64,000 nt of DNA from Vibrio sp. 10N (lineage in GTDB: Bacteria > Pseudomonadota > Gammaproteobacteria > Enterobacterales > Vibrionaceae), in assembly GCF_036245475.1 (NCBI RefSeq), contig NZ_BTPM01000001.1, positions 2,356,001 to 2,420,000 on the forward strand, read 5' to 3'. A program made the translations under genes and the position numbers. Shown here piece after piece: positions 15,296 to 23,926 of the stretch. Within the stretch, counting starts at the first letter, position 1. Each line of letters starts with the position of its first letter. A model generated the notes under the pieces. It did not search any database, had not been told where the DNA came from, and saw nothing but the letters and a program-made list of their open reading frames with translations.

Positions 15296-17626
15296 TTATT
15301 CCAGCGAAGATTTATGACGGAGCAACCTTAATGCGTTCAAGGTAACGATCGCCGTTGCACCACTGTCAGCTAACACAGCCACCCAAAGCCCTGTAATACC
15401 CAGTAAACTTGTCACAAGGAATACGCCTTTCAGACCAAGGGCAAGAGCAACATTTTGCTTGATGTTGTTTAACGTCGCGCGCGATAGCTCAATCATCGCC
15501 GGTAACTCAGTCAAGCGATTGTGAGTCAGAGCTGCATCCGCCGTTTCCAGCGCTACATCCGTGCCTCCCCCCATCGCAACACCAATGTTCGCCGCTTTCA
15601 TCGCGGGCGCATCATTGATGCCATCCCCTACCATAGCGACTCGGTGCTGGCTGGCTAGTTCATTTATAAAGCCCACTTTATCGCCCGGAAGTAGACGTGC
15701 TTTATAGTCCATACCTAACGGGGCAGCAATAGACGCCGCACTACGCTCGTTATCACCGGTTAACATAATGGTGCGGATACCAAGCTTAGTGAGTTTAGCG
15801 ACGGCATCGGCGGTATCTGGTCGCATTTCATCTCGCCATGCAATCAAACCCTGCACTGCGAATGCTTGGTTCCACTCGCGCAATGCGACAACCACCGTTT
15901 TCCCTTGGCTCTCAAGCTCGGCTATTTTTTGATTAACATCAGAATCAATCGACACATCCAGTTTTGAAGGTGCCGACAACACCCATTTCACATCATCAAT
16001 CCACCCTTCTACGCCAACCCCGACAAGCGCCTTTTGCTCTGTTGCTGCTGGAATGATCAGTGCTTTGCTCTCAACATAGCGAACCAATGAGGTCGCGAGG
16101 GGGTGATTCGAACCTTGCTCGATTGACGCACTCGCCGTCAAAAGTTCATCTTCTGTTATCGAGCCAGTCACAATGACATCGGTGACCTGAGGCTTACCTA
16201 AGGTCAATGTTCCGGTCTTATCGAAGGCAACAGACTCGATGTTACCCAATTGCTCAAGCGCGGCCCCACCTTTAATCAGGGCACCACGTCTGGTAGCCGC
16301 GGCCAAGCCAGAGGTAATGGCGGCTGGCGTAGAGATCACCAAAGCACATGGGCAAGCAATCAATAACAGCGCAAGTCCTCGGTAGGTCCAAGTTTCCCAA
16401 GGCTGAGCGAACAGTAGCGGTGGAGTCACAATAACCAACAGAGACACCAGCATCATAAGCGGCGTATACCAGCGGCTAAACTTGTCTAGAAAACGTTCTA
16501 TCGGTGCTCGGCGAGATTCCGCCTCTTCAATTAGATGCAAAATACGATCGATCGCATTTTCACCCTGCTTCGATGTCACTTTGAGACGCACAACTTTATC
16601 TGCAAGTACTGCACCTGCCATGACAGTGTCGCCAACCACACGCTCAACAGGCAGCGACTCACCAGTTAACGCGCTTTCATCAAAACTCGCATTGGAACTG
16701 ATAAGCTCACCATCCGCAGGCATTCGATCACCTGGTGCAACTTCAATGATATCGCCAGGTTCCAAAGCTGCGGCACTTTTGGTCTGGCGGTTATTATCAA
16801 CAATAACGGTAGCTTGTTCTGGCACCAATGACATGAGTGCCTGAACACCGCTTCTGGCTCTGGAAGCAGCAAACGCTTCAAGTCGCTCACCAATCAAAAA
16901 CAGCAGCAGTACCATAGCCGCTTCAACGGTCTCACCAAGGTAAAGAGCACCTATCGCGGCTACGCTCATGAGTGTTTCTATGGCAAAAGGAGTGCCTGAC
17001 TTGGCAAGTTTAATCGCCTTAGCGCCGATCGGCATTAAGCCAATAAGACAGGTCAGTGTAAACAACCATTCACTTATCTGAGGATAACTACCTTTAAATG
17101 CGGCAGCGATAGCCATACCAGTGGATATCGCAAGGATATGAACATTGTCTTTAAGGGTTTTATTCCAGCCTTTAGGCTTAGATTGGGTTTGACTAGGCGA
17201 GCTGCCATCTAATGCATTGAGGGTAAAACCGGCATCCATTACTGCCGCTTCAACTTGCGAAAACAATGCAGGCTCATCGACTCGCACGACCAATTTTTCG
17301 GTAGCGAACATCACTTTTGAGCTCACAACGCCTTGGATTCTGTTGGTCGCGGTCTCCACTTTTCGAGCACAGGCTGGGCAGTCCATACCGGCAACCCTCC
17401 AAGATTTTAGTAAACCTGATTCTTGTTTTGATGCTTGAGAATGGCCACTGGAGGCCGCGGGCTCTTCTGGGTCAGCCGCGCAGCAACCATCACCTGATTG
17501 GCACTCTTCCGACTCGACGCTTGCGATGGTGGTGACTTGAGCGATCTTTGGCGCATCACATGCATCGCTCGCCGGACGAATAGCGCTAATATTTTGCGAA
17601 CTGCATGCTTTATGTTTATTACACAT
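15296..17626 (-). CDS. zntA: Zn2+/Cd2+/Pb2+-exporting P1B-type ATPase
   Basis: A 776-residue metal pump in the inner membrane. In order: a Cys-rich tail (Cys2, 8, 23, 42, 48, 49), one heavy-metal-associated domain with GMDCPAC (Cys83, Cys86), membrane helices, the transport motif ACPCAL (about 424-429), the phosphorylation site DKTGT (Asp near 468), SNHPLA and GDGINDAPAM. The pattern matches the Zn/Cd/Pb branch (ZntA, IB-2). E. coli ZntA has 732 residues; the extra length is the N-terminal tail. AAGGAGAG lies before the ATG. The promoter has a MerR-family operator with a 20-base spacer, as for ZntR. No zntR is in the window. Confidence 0.92.
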   Translation of the reverse strand: MCNKHKACSSQNISAIRPASDACDAPKIAQVTTIASVESEECQSGDGCCAADPEEPAASSGHSQASKQESGLLKSWRVAGMDCPACARKVETATNRIQGVVSSKVMFATEKLVVRVDEPALFSQVEAAVMDAGFTLNALDGSSPSQTQSKPKGWNKTLKDNVHILAISTGMAIAAAFKGSYPQISEWLFTLTCLIGLMPIGAKAIKLAKSGTPFAIETLMSVAAIGALYLGETVEAAMVLLLFLIGERLEAFAASRARSGVQALMSLVPEQATVIVDNNRQTKSAAALEPGDIIEVAPGDRMPADGELISSNASFDESALTGESLPVERVVGDTVMAGAVLADKVVRLKVTSKQGENAIDRILHLIEEAESRRAPIERFLDKFSRWYTPLMMLVSLLVIVTPPLLFAQPWETWTYRGLALLLIACPCALVISTPAAITSGLAAATRRGALIKGGAALEQLGNIESVAFDKTGTLTLGKPQVTDVIVTGSITEDELLTASASIEQGSNHPLATSLVRYVESKALIIPAATEQKALVGVGVEGWIDDVKWVLSAPSKLDVSIDSDVNQKIAELESQGKTVVVALREWNQAFAVQGLIAWRDEMRPDTADAVAKLTKLGIRTIMLTGDNERSAASIAAPLGMDYKARLLPGDKVGFINELASQHRVAMVGDGINDAPAMKAANIGVAMGGGTDVALETADAALTHNRLTELPAMIELSRATLNNIKQNVALALGLKGVFLVTSLLGITGLWVAVLADSGATAIVTLNALRLLRHKSSLE

Positions 17627-17656
17627 GGGACTCTCCTTTTCATATCCTTAACCCCA

Positions 17657-17688
17657 AGTGTAAACCTTGGAGCTAGCTCCAAGGTCAA
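17657..17688 (-). promoter_or_regulatory. MerR-family (ZntR-like) promoter of zntA
   Basis: On the minus strand TTGACC (-35) and TACACT (-10) are separated by 20 bases, longer than the 17 used by ordinary promoters. A perfect 22-base palindrome, ACCTTGGAGCT with AGCTCCAAGGT (17664-17685), fills the spacer. Over-long spacers with such dyads are the hallmark of MerR-family activation by metal-bound ZntR. The promoter is 9 bases past the end of the MATE gene. Confidence 0.87.
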
Positions 17689-17696
17689 GAAAAAAG

Positions 17697-19160
17697 TTAG
17701 CCCGACAGCGTGGGAGACTCAAGTTGCTTGTCGACTTTTGACACCTCTTCAATCATCACAGGATCGTGGGTGCAGAACGGCTGAGAGTTAACGCTAACAA
17801 TACTGGGGTCTTTGGCTTGTGAACATTCCCCTGTTTTTCGAAGATCAGCAATATGAAAACGCAGCACAATGTAACCAAGAATACCAAAAACAACGTTACC
17901 GACGGCCTGCCCATAGAGCACACCTAGAGCACCAAACCATAGCGACCCGAGATAAACGAATGGCAGAGTTCCGGCCGTCGCCTTTCCTAAGTTGAGCGCG
18001 GTTGAATACAAAGGTTTTCCCAAGTTATTGAAAGAGGTATTAGCGACAAACAATATTCCGTTGAATACAAAGGTAATGGCGACAAATGTTGCAAATGCGC
18101 TGACCGTTAATGCCGCGTCGCCCGTTAATGAAAACAGAGCAATTAATGGCTCTTGCACTAAATAAAGCAACATGCATACGATGAGCGTGTAGATAGTGGT
18201 GACAATTAACGAGTTCTTAAGGGTCTCTTCAACCCTATCGATTCTGACGGCACCAAAGTTTTGCCCAACAATAGGACCAACCGCACCGGATAACGCAAAG
18301 ATAAACGCAAAGCACACCGGAATGATGCGCCCGATGACAGCAAAGCCAGCAACGTAATCTTCACCATATTGCGCAATGGCGGTCGTCACAATGGCATTAC
18401 CAATCGGAGTCGCGGTATTGGTGACAATCGCTGGCAAGGCAATCGCCAACATCACTTTAGTATCGCGTCGAACAGAGGCGAAACTGGGTCTATCGAGCAG
18501 TTGATGGACCTTAAGTAGAGGCATAAATGAGAAATAAAACACCGCAAATCTCGCCACTACTGATGCCGCCGCCGCACCTTCCACATTCCAGTTAAAACCA
18601 AAAATGAATATAGGATCGAGCACCGCGTTGACTAGCCCCCCCGCTAACGTTGCCCACATTGAGCGTTTTGCATCGCCTGCGGCGCGAAGGCCTGCACCAC
18701 TCGCCATTCCTAACGCAATCAACGGGGTACTCGGCAGCAAGATCCATAAATAAGCTTCGGCACGTTCATGAGCTCTTCCTTCTGCTCCAATAGCCGTAAG
18801 TAGCTCAGGAATATAAGCGCACATCAATGCTGTCACTACCGCACTAATCAGAAAGGAGATCACTAATACACTACTGCCAATCTCCCGAGCATAAGCCATG
18901 TTCTTCGCGCCAATGGCCTTTGACATCAGTGCGCCCATTGCGATAGACGTGCCGATACTGACGGACGTTGCAAAAAACGTCAGCGTACCAGCAAAACCAA
19001 CTGCAGCCGCGAGCTCGGCTTGTCCCAACATACTGATGAACAGCATGTCGAGCAAATCAACCACAAAAATCGCCATGATGCCCACGGTGGATGTTCCGGA
19101 CATCACTAAAATGTGGCGCATTGTCGAACCTTCAACAAACTTGGCAGACTGTTCAGCCAT
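17697..19160 (-). CDS. MATE-family multidrug/cation efflux protein
   Basis: A 487-residue inner-membrane transporter with about twelve hydrophobic segments in two related halves (for example PSTPLIALGMASGAGLRAAG in the first half and VGPIVGQNFGAVR in the second). MATE proteins export cationic drugs or metabolites using Na+ or H+. The C-terminal 40 residues are hydrophilic and contain two cysteines and two Asp/Glu-rich stretches, slightly longer than typical. AAGGG lies 8 bases before the ATG. Its stop is only 9 bases from the zntA promoter, so zntA is independently started. Substrate unknown. Confidence 0.87.
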   Translation of the reverse strand: MAEQSAKFVEGSTMRHILVMSGTSTVGIMAIFVVDLLDMLFISMLGQAELAAAVGFAGTLTFFATSVSIGTSIAMGALMSKAIGAKNMAYAREIGSSVLVISFLISAVVTALMCAYIPELLTAIGAEGRAHERAEAYLWILLPSTPLIALGMASGAGLRAAGDAKRSMWATLAGGLVNAVLDPIFIFGFNWNVEGAAAASVVARFAVFYFSFMPLLKVHQLLDRPSFASVRRDTKVMLAIALPAIVTNTATPIGNAIVTTAIAQYGEDYVAGFAVIGRIIPVCFAFIFALSGAVGPIVGQNFGAVRIDRVEETLKNSLIVTTIYTLIVCMLLYLVQEPLIALFSLTGDAALTVSAFATFVAITFVFNGILFVANTSFNNLGKPLYSTALNLGKATAGTLPFVYLGSLWFGALGVLYGQAVGNVVFGILGYIVLRFHIADLRKTGECSQAKDPSIVSVNSQPFCTHDPVMIEEVSKVDKQLESPTLSG

Positions 19161-19201
19161 TGAATTCCCTTTCTGCTTACAAACGCTCTACAAACAACAA
19201 A

Positions 19202-19217
19202 GGGCGCCGCAGCGCCC
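19202..19217 (-). terminator. GC-rich hairpin after the CBS gene
   Basis: GGGCGC and GCGCCC around CGCA, 20 bases past the CBS stop codon on the minus strand, followed by TTTGTTGTTTG. A moderate intrinsic terminator. Confidence 0.6.
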
Positions 19218-19236
19218 GTTTCGAATAATATCTAGT

Positions 19237-19653
19237 TTATACTGGGTGTTTGAAGCATGCTTCAATAGTTTTACCAATAGCACGCAGCACATCACGACGG
19301 GTAATCACACCGACCAAACGACCATTGTCGATTACAGGGTACATTTTTGGCTTACCCACTTTCATCATATCAGCCAGTTCGATAATGGAAGTATCCGGTG
19401 CGACAGACAGTACCTCACGGTACATACAATCCCCTACCGTATGCGTATCCTGACAGTGATAACTCACTTTTACTAACTTCTCAAGCAAGTCTTGTTCAGA
19501 GATAAACCCAATCACCTGCTCTTTATCATCAATAACAGGCCCGCCTAAGTGGGTCGATTGCATCACTTTGTCGAGTGCTGCACTGAGCGACATGTCTTCC
19601 GTGAACGTGACCGTTCTTTGCGTCATATAATCTTTTACTTTTAGCGACTCCAT
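19237..19653 (-). CDS. Protein with a pair of CBS domains
   Basis: A 138-residue protein consisting of two CBS motifs: VKDYMTQRTVTFTEDMSL... with VIGFISEQDLLEKL, and DCMYREVLSVAPDTSI... with LVGVITRRDVLRAI. Such Bateman modules bind adenine nucleotides and regulate partners; as a free-standing pair the partner is not known. GTAAGGAG precedes the ATG. It is not obviously in an operon with the MATE gene (76-base gap plus a hairpin). Confidence 0.87.
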   Translation of the reverse strand: MESLKVKDYMTQRTVTFTEDMSLSAALDKVMQSTHLGGPVIDDKEQVIGFISEQDLLEKLVKVSYHCQDTHTVGDCMYREVLSVAPDTSIIELADMMKVGKPKMYPVIDNGRLVGVITRRDVLRAIGKTIEACFKHPV

Positions 19654-19731
19654 AGCACTCTCCTTACTTCCCGATATCTAAAACTTGTACGTTCATTTTG
19701 GTGCAATCCATCACAAGGTAGAAATGGGACT

Positions 19732-19748
19732 TATCGATACTATCGATA
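19732..19748. promoter_or_regulatory. Twin palindrome TATCGATA-C-TATCGATA
   Basis: Two copies of the self-complementary octamer TATCGATA, one base apart, 144 bases before the small gene at 19893 and 80 bases before the start of the CBS gene on the other strand. It can act as a tandem operator; the protein is not identifiable. Confidence 0.4.
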
Positions 19749-19831
19749 GTGAATTCCTATCACAGCGGAAACTCCTTGATTCCACTGCATTGATATTTCT
19801 AAGCGTAAGACGGTTTTTTCGATTTTGCCTA

Positions 19832-19845
19832 TCTTATCGATAAGA
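19832..19845. promoter_or_regulatory. Palindrome TCTTATCGATAAGA
   Basis: A perfect 14-base palindrome containing the same TATCGATA core as the pair at 19732-19748, about 48 bases before the start of the small gene at 19893. Repetition of the core suggests one regulator with several sites. Confidence 0.45.
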
Positions 19846-19892
19846 ATTTTGTAACAATCCCGTGAATTAGATTTTCCGTTACCGGCGCCATC

Positions 19893-20150
19893 ATGTTTAA
19901 AAAGCTGCTTCAATCCTTATCCGATGCTGTTGAATTTCGCTCGCGCATCTGGGTGGTTCACATCTCAGAATCGTTTCTTAAAGACCAATCCTTTGTGGTC
20001 AATGAAGATCAGTTTTCAAGCCCGTTATCTTGGATGAAAAGCCGTGGCTACTCTCAAAACATGCTCGACAAAGTCGAGACAATGAGGCGCTCTCAAGTGC
20101 TCGTTGTTGAGTTAGGTGAAACCACTCACCAGCTTATGAGGGTGAAATAG
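19893..20150 (+). CDS. Small protein of unknown function
   Basis: An 85-residue protein beginning MFKKLLQSLSDAVEFRSRIW. I recognise no family. It has no membrane segment or signal peptide and a mixed alpha/beta appearance; hydrophobic stretches WVVHISES and SQVLVVELG could be strands of a small domain. The start lacks a strong ribosome-binding site (GGCGCCATC precedes the ATG). It is the only plus-strand gene between the CBS gene and nirD, has its own upstream palindromes, and ends in a hairpin formed by TGAGGGTGA and TCACCCTCA at 20137-20161 with the stop codon in the loop. Reality is likely but not certain. Confidence 0.5.
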   Translation: MFKKLLQSLSDAVEFRSRIWVVHISESFLKDQSFVVNEDQFSSPLSWMKSRGYSQNMLDKVETMRRSQVLVVELGETTHQLMRVK

Positions 20151-20161
20151 TCTCACCCTCA
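20137..20161. terminator. Hairpin at the end of the small gene / nirD
   Basis: TGAGGGTGA and TCACCCTCA pair around seven bases that include the stop codon of the small gene. There is no T-run, so it may act as a weak terminator or mRNA-stabilising hairpin for the convergent small gene and nirD. Confidence 0.4.
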
Positions 20162-20179
20162 TCGTTACTGGGTCATCGC

Positions 20180-20506
20180 TTACGCTGACATCACCCACAC
20201 TTCCTCACCACGCACTTCCACTTGCCAAGTTTTCACGCTGATTTTTGGCTCCTCAATACATACACCAGAGCTGAGTTCGAAGTGCTGCTTGTACAGGGGC
20301 GACGCCACGCAATCGCGTCCGCCGATATCACCGACAATCCCGCGACTCAACACAAAGGCTTCACCAATCGGATCCCAGTTATCAATCGCAAACACACCTT
20401 GCTCTGTCTCTGGCAAGTAAAACAGCGCAAGTTGCGCATCGCCAACCAATGCACCTCGGCCTTGATAAGGGGTCAAGTCAGCCACGTCACAAATCTTATT
20501 CCACAT
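20180..20506 (-). CDS. nirD: Nitrite reductase (NADH) small subunit
   Basis: A 108-residue Rieske-like protein (NirD) that partners NirB; the family keeps the fold but lacks the cluster ligands. Visible landmarks are WNKICDVADL at the start, EQGVFAIDNWDP and SPLYKQHFELSSGVCIEEP. It starts 2 bases after the nirB stop with GGAGG 7 bases upstream, and is the last gene of the nitrate cluster. Confidence 0.92.
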   Translation of the reverse strand: MWNKICDVADLTPYQGRGALVGDAQLALFYLPETEQGVFAIDNWDPIGEAFVLSRGIVGDIGGRDCVASPLYKQHFELSSGVCIEEPKISVKTWQVEVRGEEVWVMSA

Positions 20507-20508
20507 GA

Positions 20509-23004
20509 TTAATCCTCCAGTTGCGGGTCAACGATAGTCACAGGGATCCTTTGACCTCGAACGCGCTGGTAGCCAAGATCTTTACTTTGCTGGTCACTGT
20601 TAATAAAAGGCATAAACGTCGCGCGTTTTTCTTCTGACTCGACGGCGGTTTTCCATTCACATTGGTAGGTATCAACAATGTGCTGCATTTGAGTTTCAAG
20701 CTGCGTGTTAATGCCTAAAGAGTCGTCAATCACCACTTGTTTCAGGTAATCTAGCCCGCCCTCTAAGCTTTCCATCCAAACCGACGTACGCTGCAGACGT
20801 TCGCCCGTCTTAACGTAGAACATCAACACTCTGTCGATCAAAGTGACCAACTCTTCTGTGGTTAGATCAGATGCGAGTAAATCCGCATGGCGTGGGCGCA
20901 TCCCGCCATTGCCACATACGTATAAGTTCCAACCATTTTCGGTGGCAATCACACCAATATCTTTACTTTGCGCCTCAGCACATTCACGGGTACAACCTGA
21001 CACCGCAAACTTAATCTTATGGGGAGCTCGAAGGCCCTTGTAGCGATTTTCAAGGTCGATAGCGAGACCCACTGAATCGTCGACGCCATAACGACACCAC
21101 GTCGAACCCACACACGATTTCACTGTGCGCAGCGACTTACCGTAAGCGTGGCCAGTTTCAAAGCCTGCGGAGATCAACGTGTCCCAAATTTCTGGAAGTT
21201 GCTCCACCTGAGCACCAAACAAGTCCACTCGCTGACCACCGGTAATCTTGGTGTAGAGATCGAACTTCTTCGCCACCTCACCCAGTACAATCAGTTTTTC
21301 AGGAGTAATTTCACCACCGGGGACACGTGGCACGACGGAATAAGAGCCATCTTTTTGTAAGTTCGCAAGAAACAGATCGTTCGAGTCTTGCAATCCACGA
21401 TGTGAGCCTTCCAACACATGCTCATTCCACAGAGAGGCAAACACAGAAGCCGCTGTAGGCTTACAAATGTCACAGCCTTTACCCTTACCGTGCTTTTCAA
21501 TCAGTTCATCGAAGCTCTTAATGGAATCCACTTGGCAGATGTGGAACAGCTCCTGTCTTGAAAATTCGAAGTGTTCGCAAAGATGGTTATTAACCTCTTG
21601 CCCCATCGCCACCAGCTCTTCATCAAGAACGCTTTTCACCATGTTGGCGCAGCCACCACAGCCGGTTCCAGCCTTGGTTTCGTCTTTTAACGTCGCAAGA
21701 TCATGAGCGCCAGCATGAATGGCTTCGACCAAATCCCCGCGGGTTACATTGTGACAAGAACAGATCATGGTTGAGGCGCTTGCACCACCAGACAATGAAC
21801 TGGTATCAAACAGCAGCTCTGCTGGATGCTCGGGTAGAGTTTTCTCATTGAGATACGCTTGCAAGAGCAAATCGTAATCGGTGGTGTCTCCAACCAGGAT
21901 CGCGCCGAGCAAACGGCTACTGCTCTCATCGACGATAAGCTTTTTATAAGTGCCTTGCGCGGTATCTTGCAACACCATCTCTTTTGCCCCAGGCGTTTGC
22001 ATTTGCGCATCACCGATGGAAGCGACATCGACCCCTAGTAGCTTGAGTTTGGTGCTCATGTCGGCACCTTCAAACGTCGCCGCTTTACCCATAAGCTGGT
22101 CTGCGACTGCGCGCGCCATGGCATAACCGGGTGCCACCAAGCCAAAGATACGATTTTGCCAAAGCGCACATTCACCGATAGCGTAAATAGCTTCATCACT
22201 GGTTTGGCAATGATCGTTAATCACGATGCCGCCACGCTCACCAATATCTAAACCCGCCTCTCTTGCGAGTGCGTCTTGGGGACGAATACCGGCGGAAAAT
22301 ACCACTACGTCTACATCCAATGGTTCAACATCTTTAAACACCATACGGTGATACGCGGTTTCACCATCACAGATCTTATCGGTACCGGTTGAGGTGTGAA
22401 CCGTTAGCCCGAGATCTTCAATTTTGTTCTTCAAAAGTCCACCAGCACCATCATCAAGCTGTACTGGCATTAATCTTGGTGCAAACTCCACAACGTGAGT
22501 TTCAAGCCCGAGGAGCTTTAAGGCATTAGCCGCTTCAAGTCCCAACAAACCGCCGCCGATGACCGCGCCCGTTTTTGCCCCCTCACACGCTTTACGAATC
22601 GCAGAAAGATCGTCCAACGTTCGGTATACAAACACGTTATCGCGATCTTTTCCTTCAATCGGTGGTACGAACGGATAAGAGCCCGTCGCCAAAACCAAGT
22701 GGTCATAGCCTAGAATATCCTCATCATCGAGAGTGATGCGCTTGCTCTGTTTATCAATGCTGGTGACTCGACTTCCTAATACCAACTCAACGCCGTATTT
22801 TTTGTACCACTCTTCATCCCCAAGCATCAGAGAATCATGCGAGTTACCCGAAAATAACGATGAGAGCTGAACACGGTCATAGGCCGCATAACGCTCCTCA
22901 CCAATCACCGTAATTTGATAATTTAAATGTCCCTGAAGGCTAATGAGATGAGCGATGAAATGGTGCCCAACCATGCCGTTACCGACTACAACGATATGTT
23001 CCAT
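20509..23004 (-). CDS. nirB: Nitrite reductase (NADH) large subunit
   Basis: An 831-residue cytosolic enzyme reducing nitrite to ammonium with NADH. In order: FAD/NAD(P)H-binding pyridine-nucleotide oxidoreductase part (VVGNGMVGHHF at the start; AVIGGGLLGLEAANALKLLG near residue 150), a BFD-like [2Fe-2S] domain with CSCHN and GTGCGGC (about 415-450), and a ferredoxin-sulfite/nitrite reductase part whose cysteines in CVGSTWC (about 630) and SGCTREC (about 670) bind the siroheme-[4Fe-4S] centre. E. coli NirB has 847 residues, so this is full-length. It lies 11 bases after the transporter ATPase gene, joining uptake and nitrite reduction in one operon. Confidence 0.95.
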   Translation of the reverse strand: MEHIVVVGNGMVGHHFIAHLISLQGHLNYQITVIGEERYAAYDRVQLSSLFSGNSHDSLMLGDEEWYKKYGVELVLGSRVTSIDKQSKRITLDDEDILGYDHLVLATGSYPFVPPIEGKDRDNVFVYRTLDDLSAIRKACEGAKTGAVIGGGLLGLEAANALKLLGLETHVVEFAPRLMPVQLDDGAGGLLKNKIEDLGLTVHTSTGTDKICDGETAYHRMVFKDVEPLDVDVVVFSAGIRPQDALAREAGLDIGERGGIVINDHCQTSDEAIYAIGECALWQNRIFGLVAPGYAMARAVADQLMGKAATFEGADMSTKLKLLGVDVASIGDAQMQTPGAKEMVLQDTAQGTYKKLIVDESSSRLLGAILVGDTTDYDLLLQAYLNEKTLPEHPAELLFDTSSLSGGASASTMICSCHNVTRGDLVEAIHAGAHDLATLKDETKAGTGCGGCANMVKSVLDEELVAMGQEVNNHLCEHFEFSRQELFHICQVDSIKSFDELIEKHGKGKGCDICKPTAASVFASLWNEHVLEGSHRGLQDSNDLFLANLQKDGSYSVVPRVPGGEITPEKLIVLGEVAKKFDLYTKITGGQRVDLFGAQVEQLPEIWDTLISAGFETGHAYGKSLRTVKSCVGSTWCRYGVDDSVGLAIDLENRYKGLRAPHKIKFAVSGCTRECAEAQSKDIGVIATENGWNLYVCGNGGMRPRHADLLASDLTTEELVTLIDRVLMFYVKTGERLQRTSVWMESLEGGLDYLKQVVIDDSLGINTQLETQMQHIVDTYQCEWKTAVESEEKRATFMPFINSDQQSKDLGYQRVRGQRIPVTIVDPQLED

Positions 23005-23015
23005 ATCTCGTCTCC

Positions 23016-23858
23016 CTATGCGCTTTTCTTCGCGTCTTGCTGCTTGCTGATTTCTGCCGTTGCTGACAACTCGTTTTTGGCTTGCTTCTCATACAGGAAG
23101 GTCAATACGGCTTGACGGTATTTCTGATATTGCGGATTGTCGGCCATCGCGACGCGATTTCTAGGTCGTTCCAGATCGATATCTAACACTTCACCAATCG
23201 TCGCTGCCGGTCCATTCGTCATCATCACTATCTTGTCGGAGAGAAGCACGGCTTCATCCACATCGTGAGTGATCATAATGACGGTATTGTTGAGCTCCGC
23301 TTGAATCGCCATTAGCGCATCTTGCAGCTTGGCGCGCGTCAGTGCATCGAGTGCGCCAAACGGTTCATCCATCAACAGAACTTTTGGTTTTAACGCTAGG
23401 GCGCGGGCAATACCAACGCGTTGCTTCATACCGCCAGAAATTTCATCTGGCCTCTTGTCGGCCGCATGAGCCATTTCAACCAGGTCGAGATAATGGTGAA
23501 CCTGCTCTTTCACCCAGGCTTTATCTTTGCCCTTCGCGACCTGCTTTACTGCAAGCTCGATGTTTTCATACACCGAAAGCCAAGGCAGTAATGAGTGATT
23601 TTGGAACACAACCGCTCGCTCAGGACCAGGACCATCGACTTCACGGCCATCGACAATCACACCTCCGTCGGTGGGGAAATGCAGACCCGCGACCAAGTTC
23701 AGTACCGTGGACTTACCGCAGCCTGAGTGACCAATTAGCGAGATAAATTCCCCTTTTTGGATCTGTAAATCGACATTCTTGAGTGCCACAAACTCCCCTT
23801 GTGGCGTGGGGAACCGCATTCCTAGCTGGGTCAGGTCAAGTAAAGGTTTCGACATCAT
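23016..23858 (-). CDS. Nitrate ABC transporter ATP-binding protein (NrtC/D-like)
   Basis: A 280-residue ABC ATPase energising nitrate import. It shows Walker A GHSGCGKST, signature SGGMKQRVGIARAL, Walker B VLLMDEPFGALD and the H-loop THDVDEAV. It resembles NrtD/TauB/SsuB-type ATPases without the NrtC C-terminal solute-binding extension. Two in-frame ATGs (23858 and 23855) follow AAGGAAG; either is possible. It lies downstream of the permease gene and 11 bases upstream of nirB. Confidence 0.9.
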   Translation of the reverse strand: MMSKPLLDLTQLGMRFPTPQGEFVALKNVDLQIQKGEFISLIGHSGCGKSTVLNLVAGLHFPTDGGVIVDGREVDGPGPERAVVFQNHSLLPWLSVYENIELAVKQVAKGKDKAWVKEQVHHYLDLVEMAHAADKRPDEISGGMKQRVGIARALALKPKVLLMDEPFGALDALTRAKLQDALMAIQAELNNTVIMITHDVDEAVLLSDKIVMMTNGPAATIGEVLDIDLERPRNRVAMADNPQYQKYRQAVLTFLYEKQAKNELSATAEISKQQDAKKSA

Positions 23859-23926
23859 TAACTTCCTTATTCGATAATCAAGGCGTCATTTCTTCTCAAT
23901 GAGAGCAGAGTGACAACAGGGCCTAG

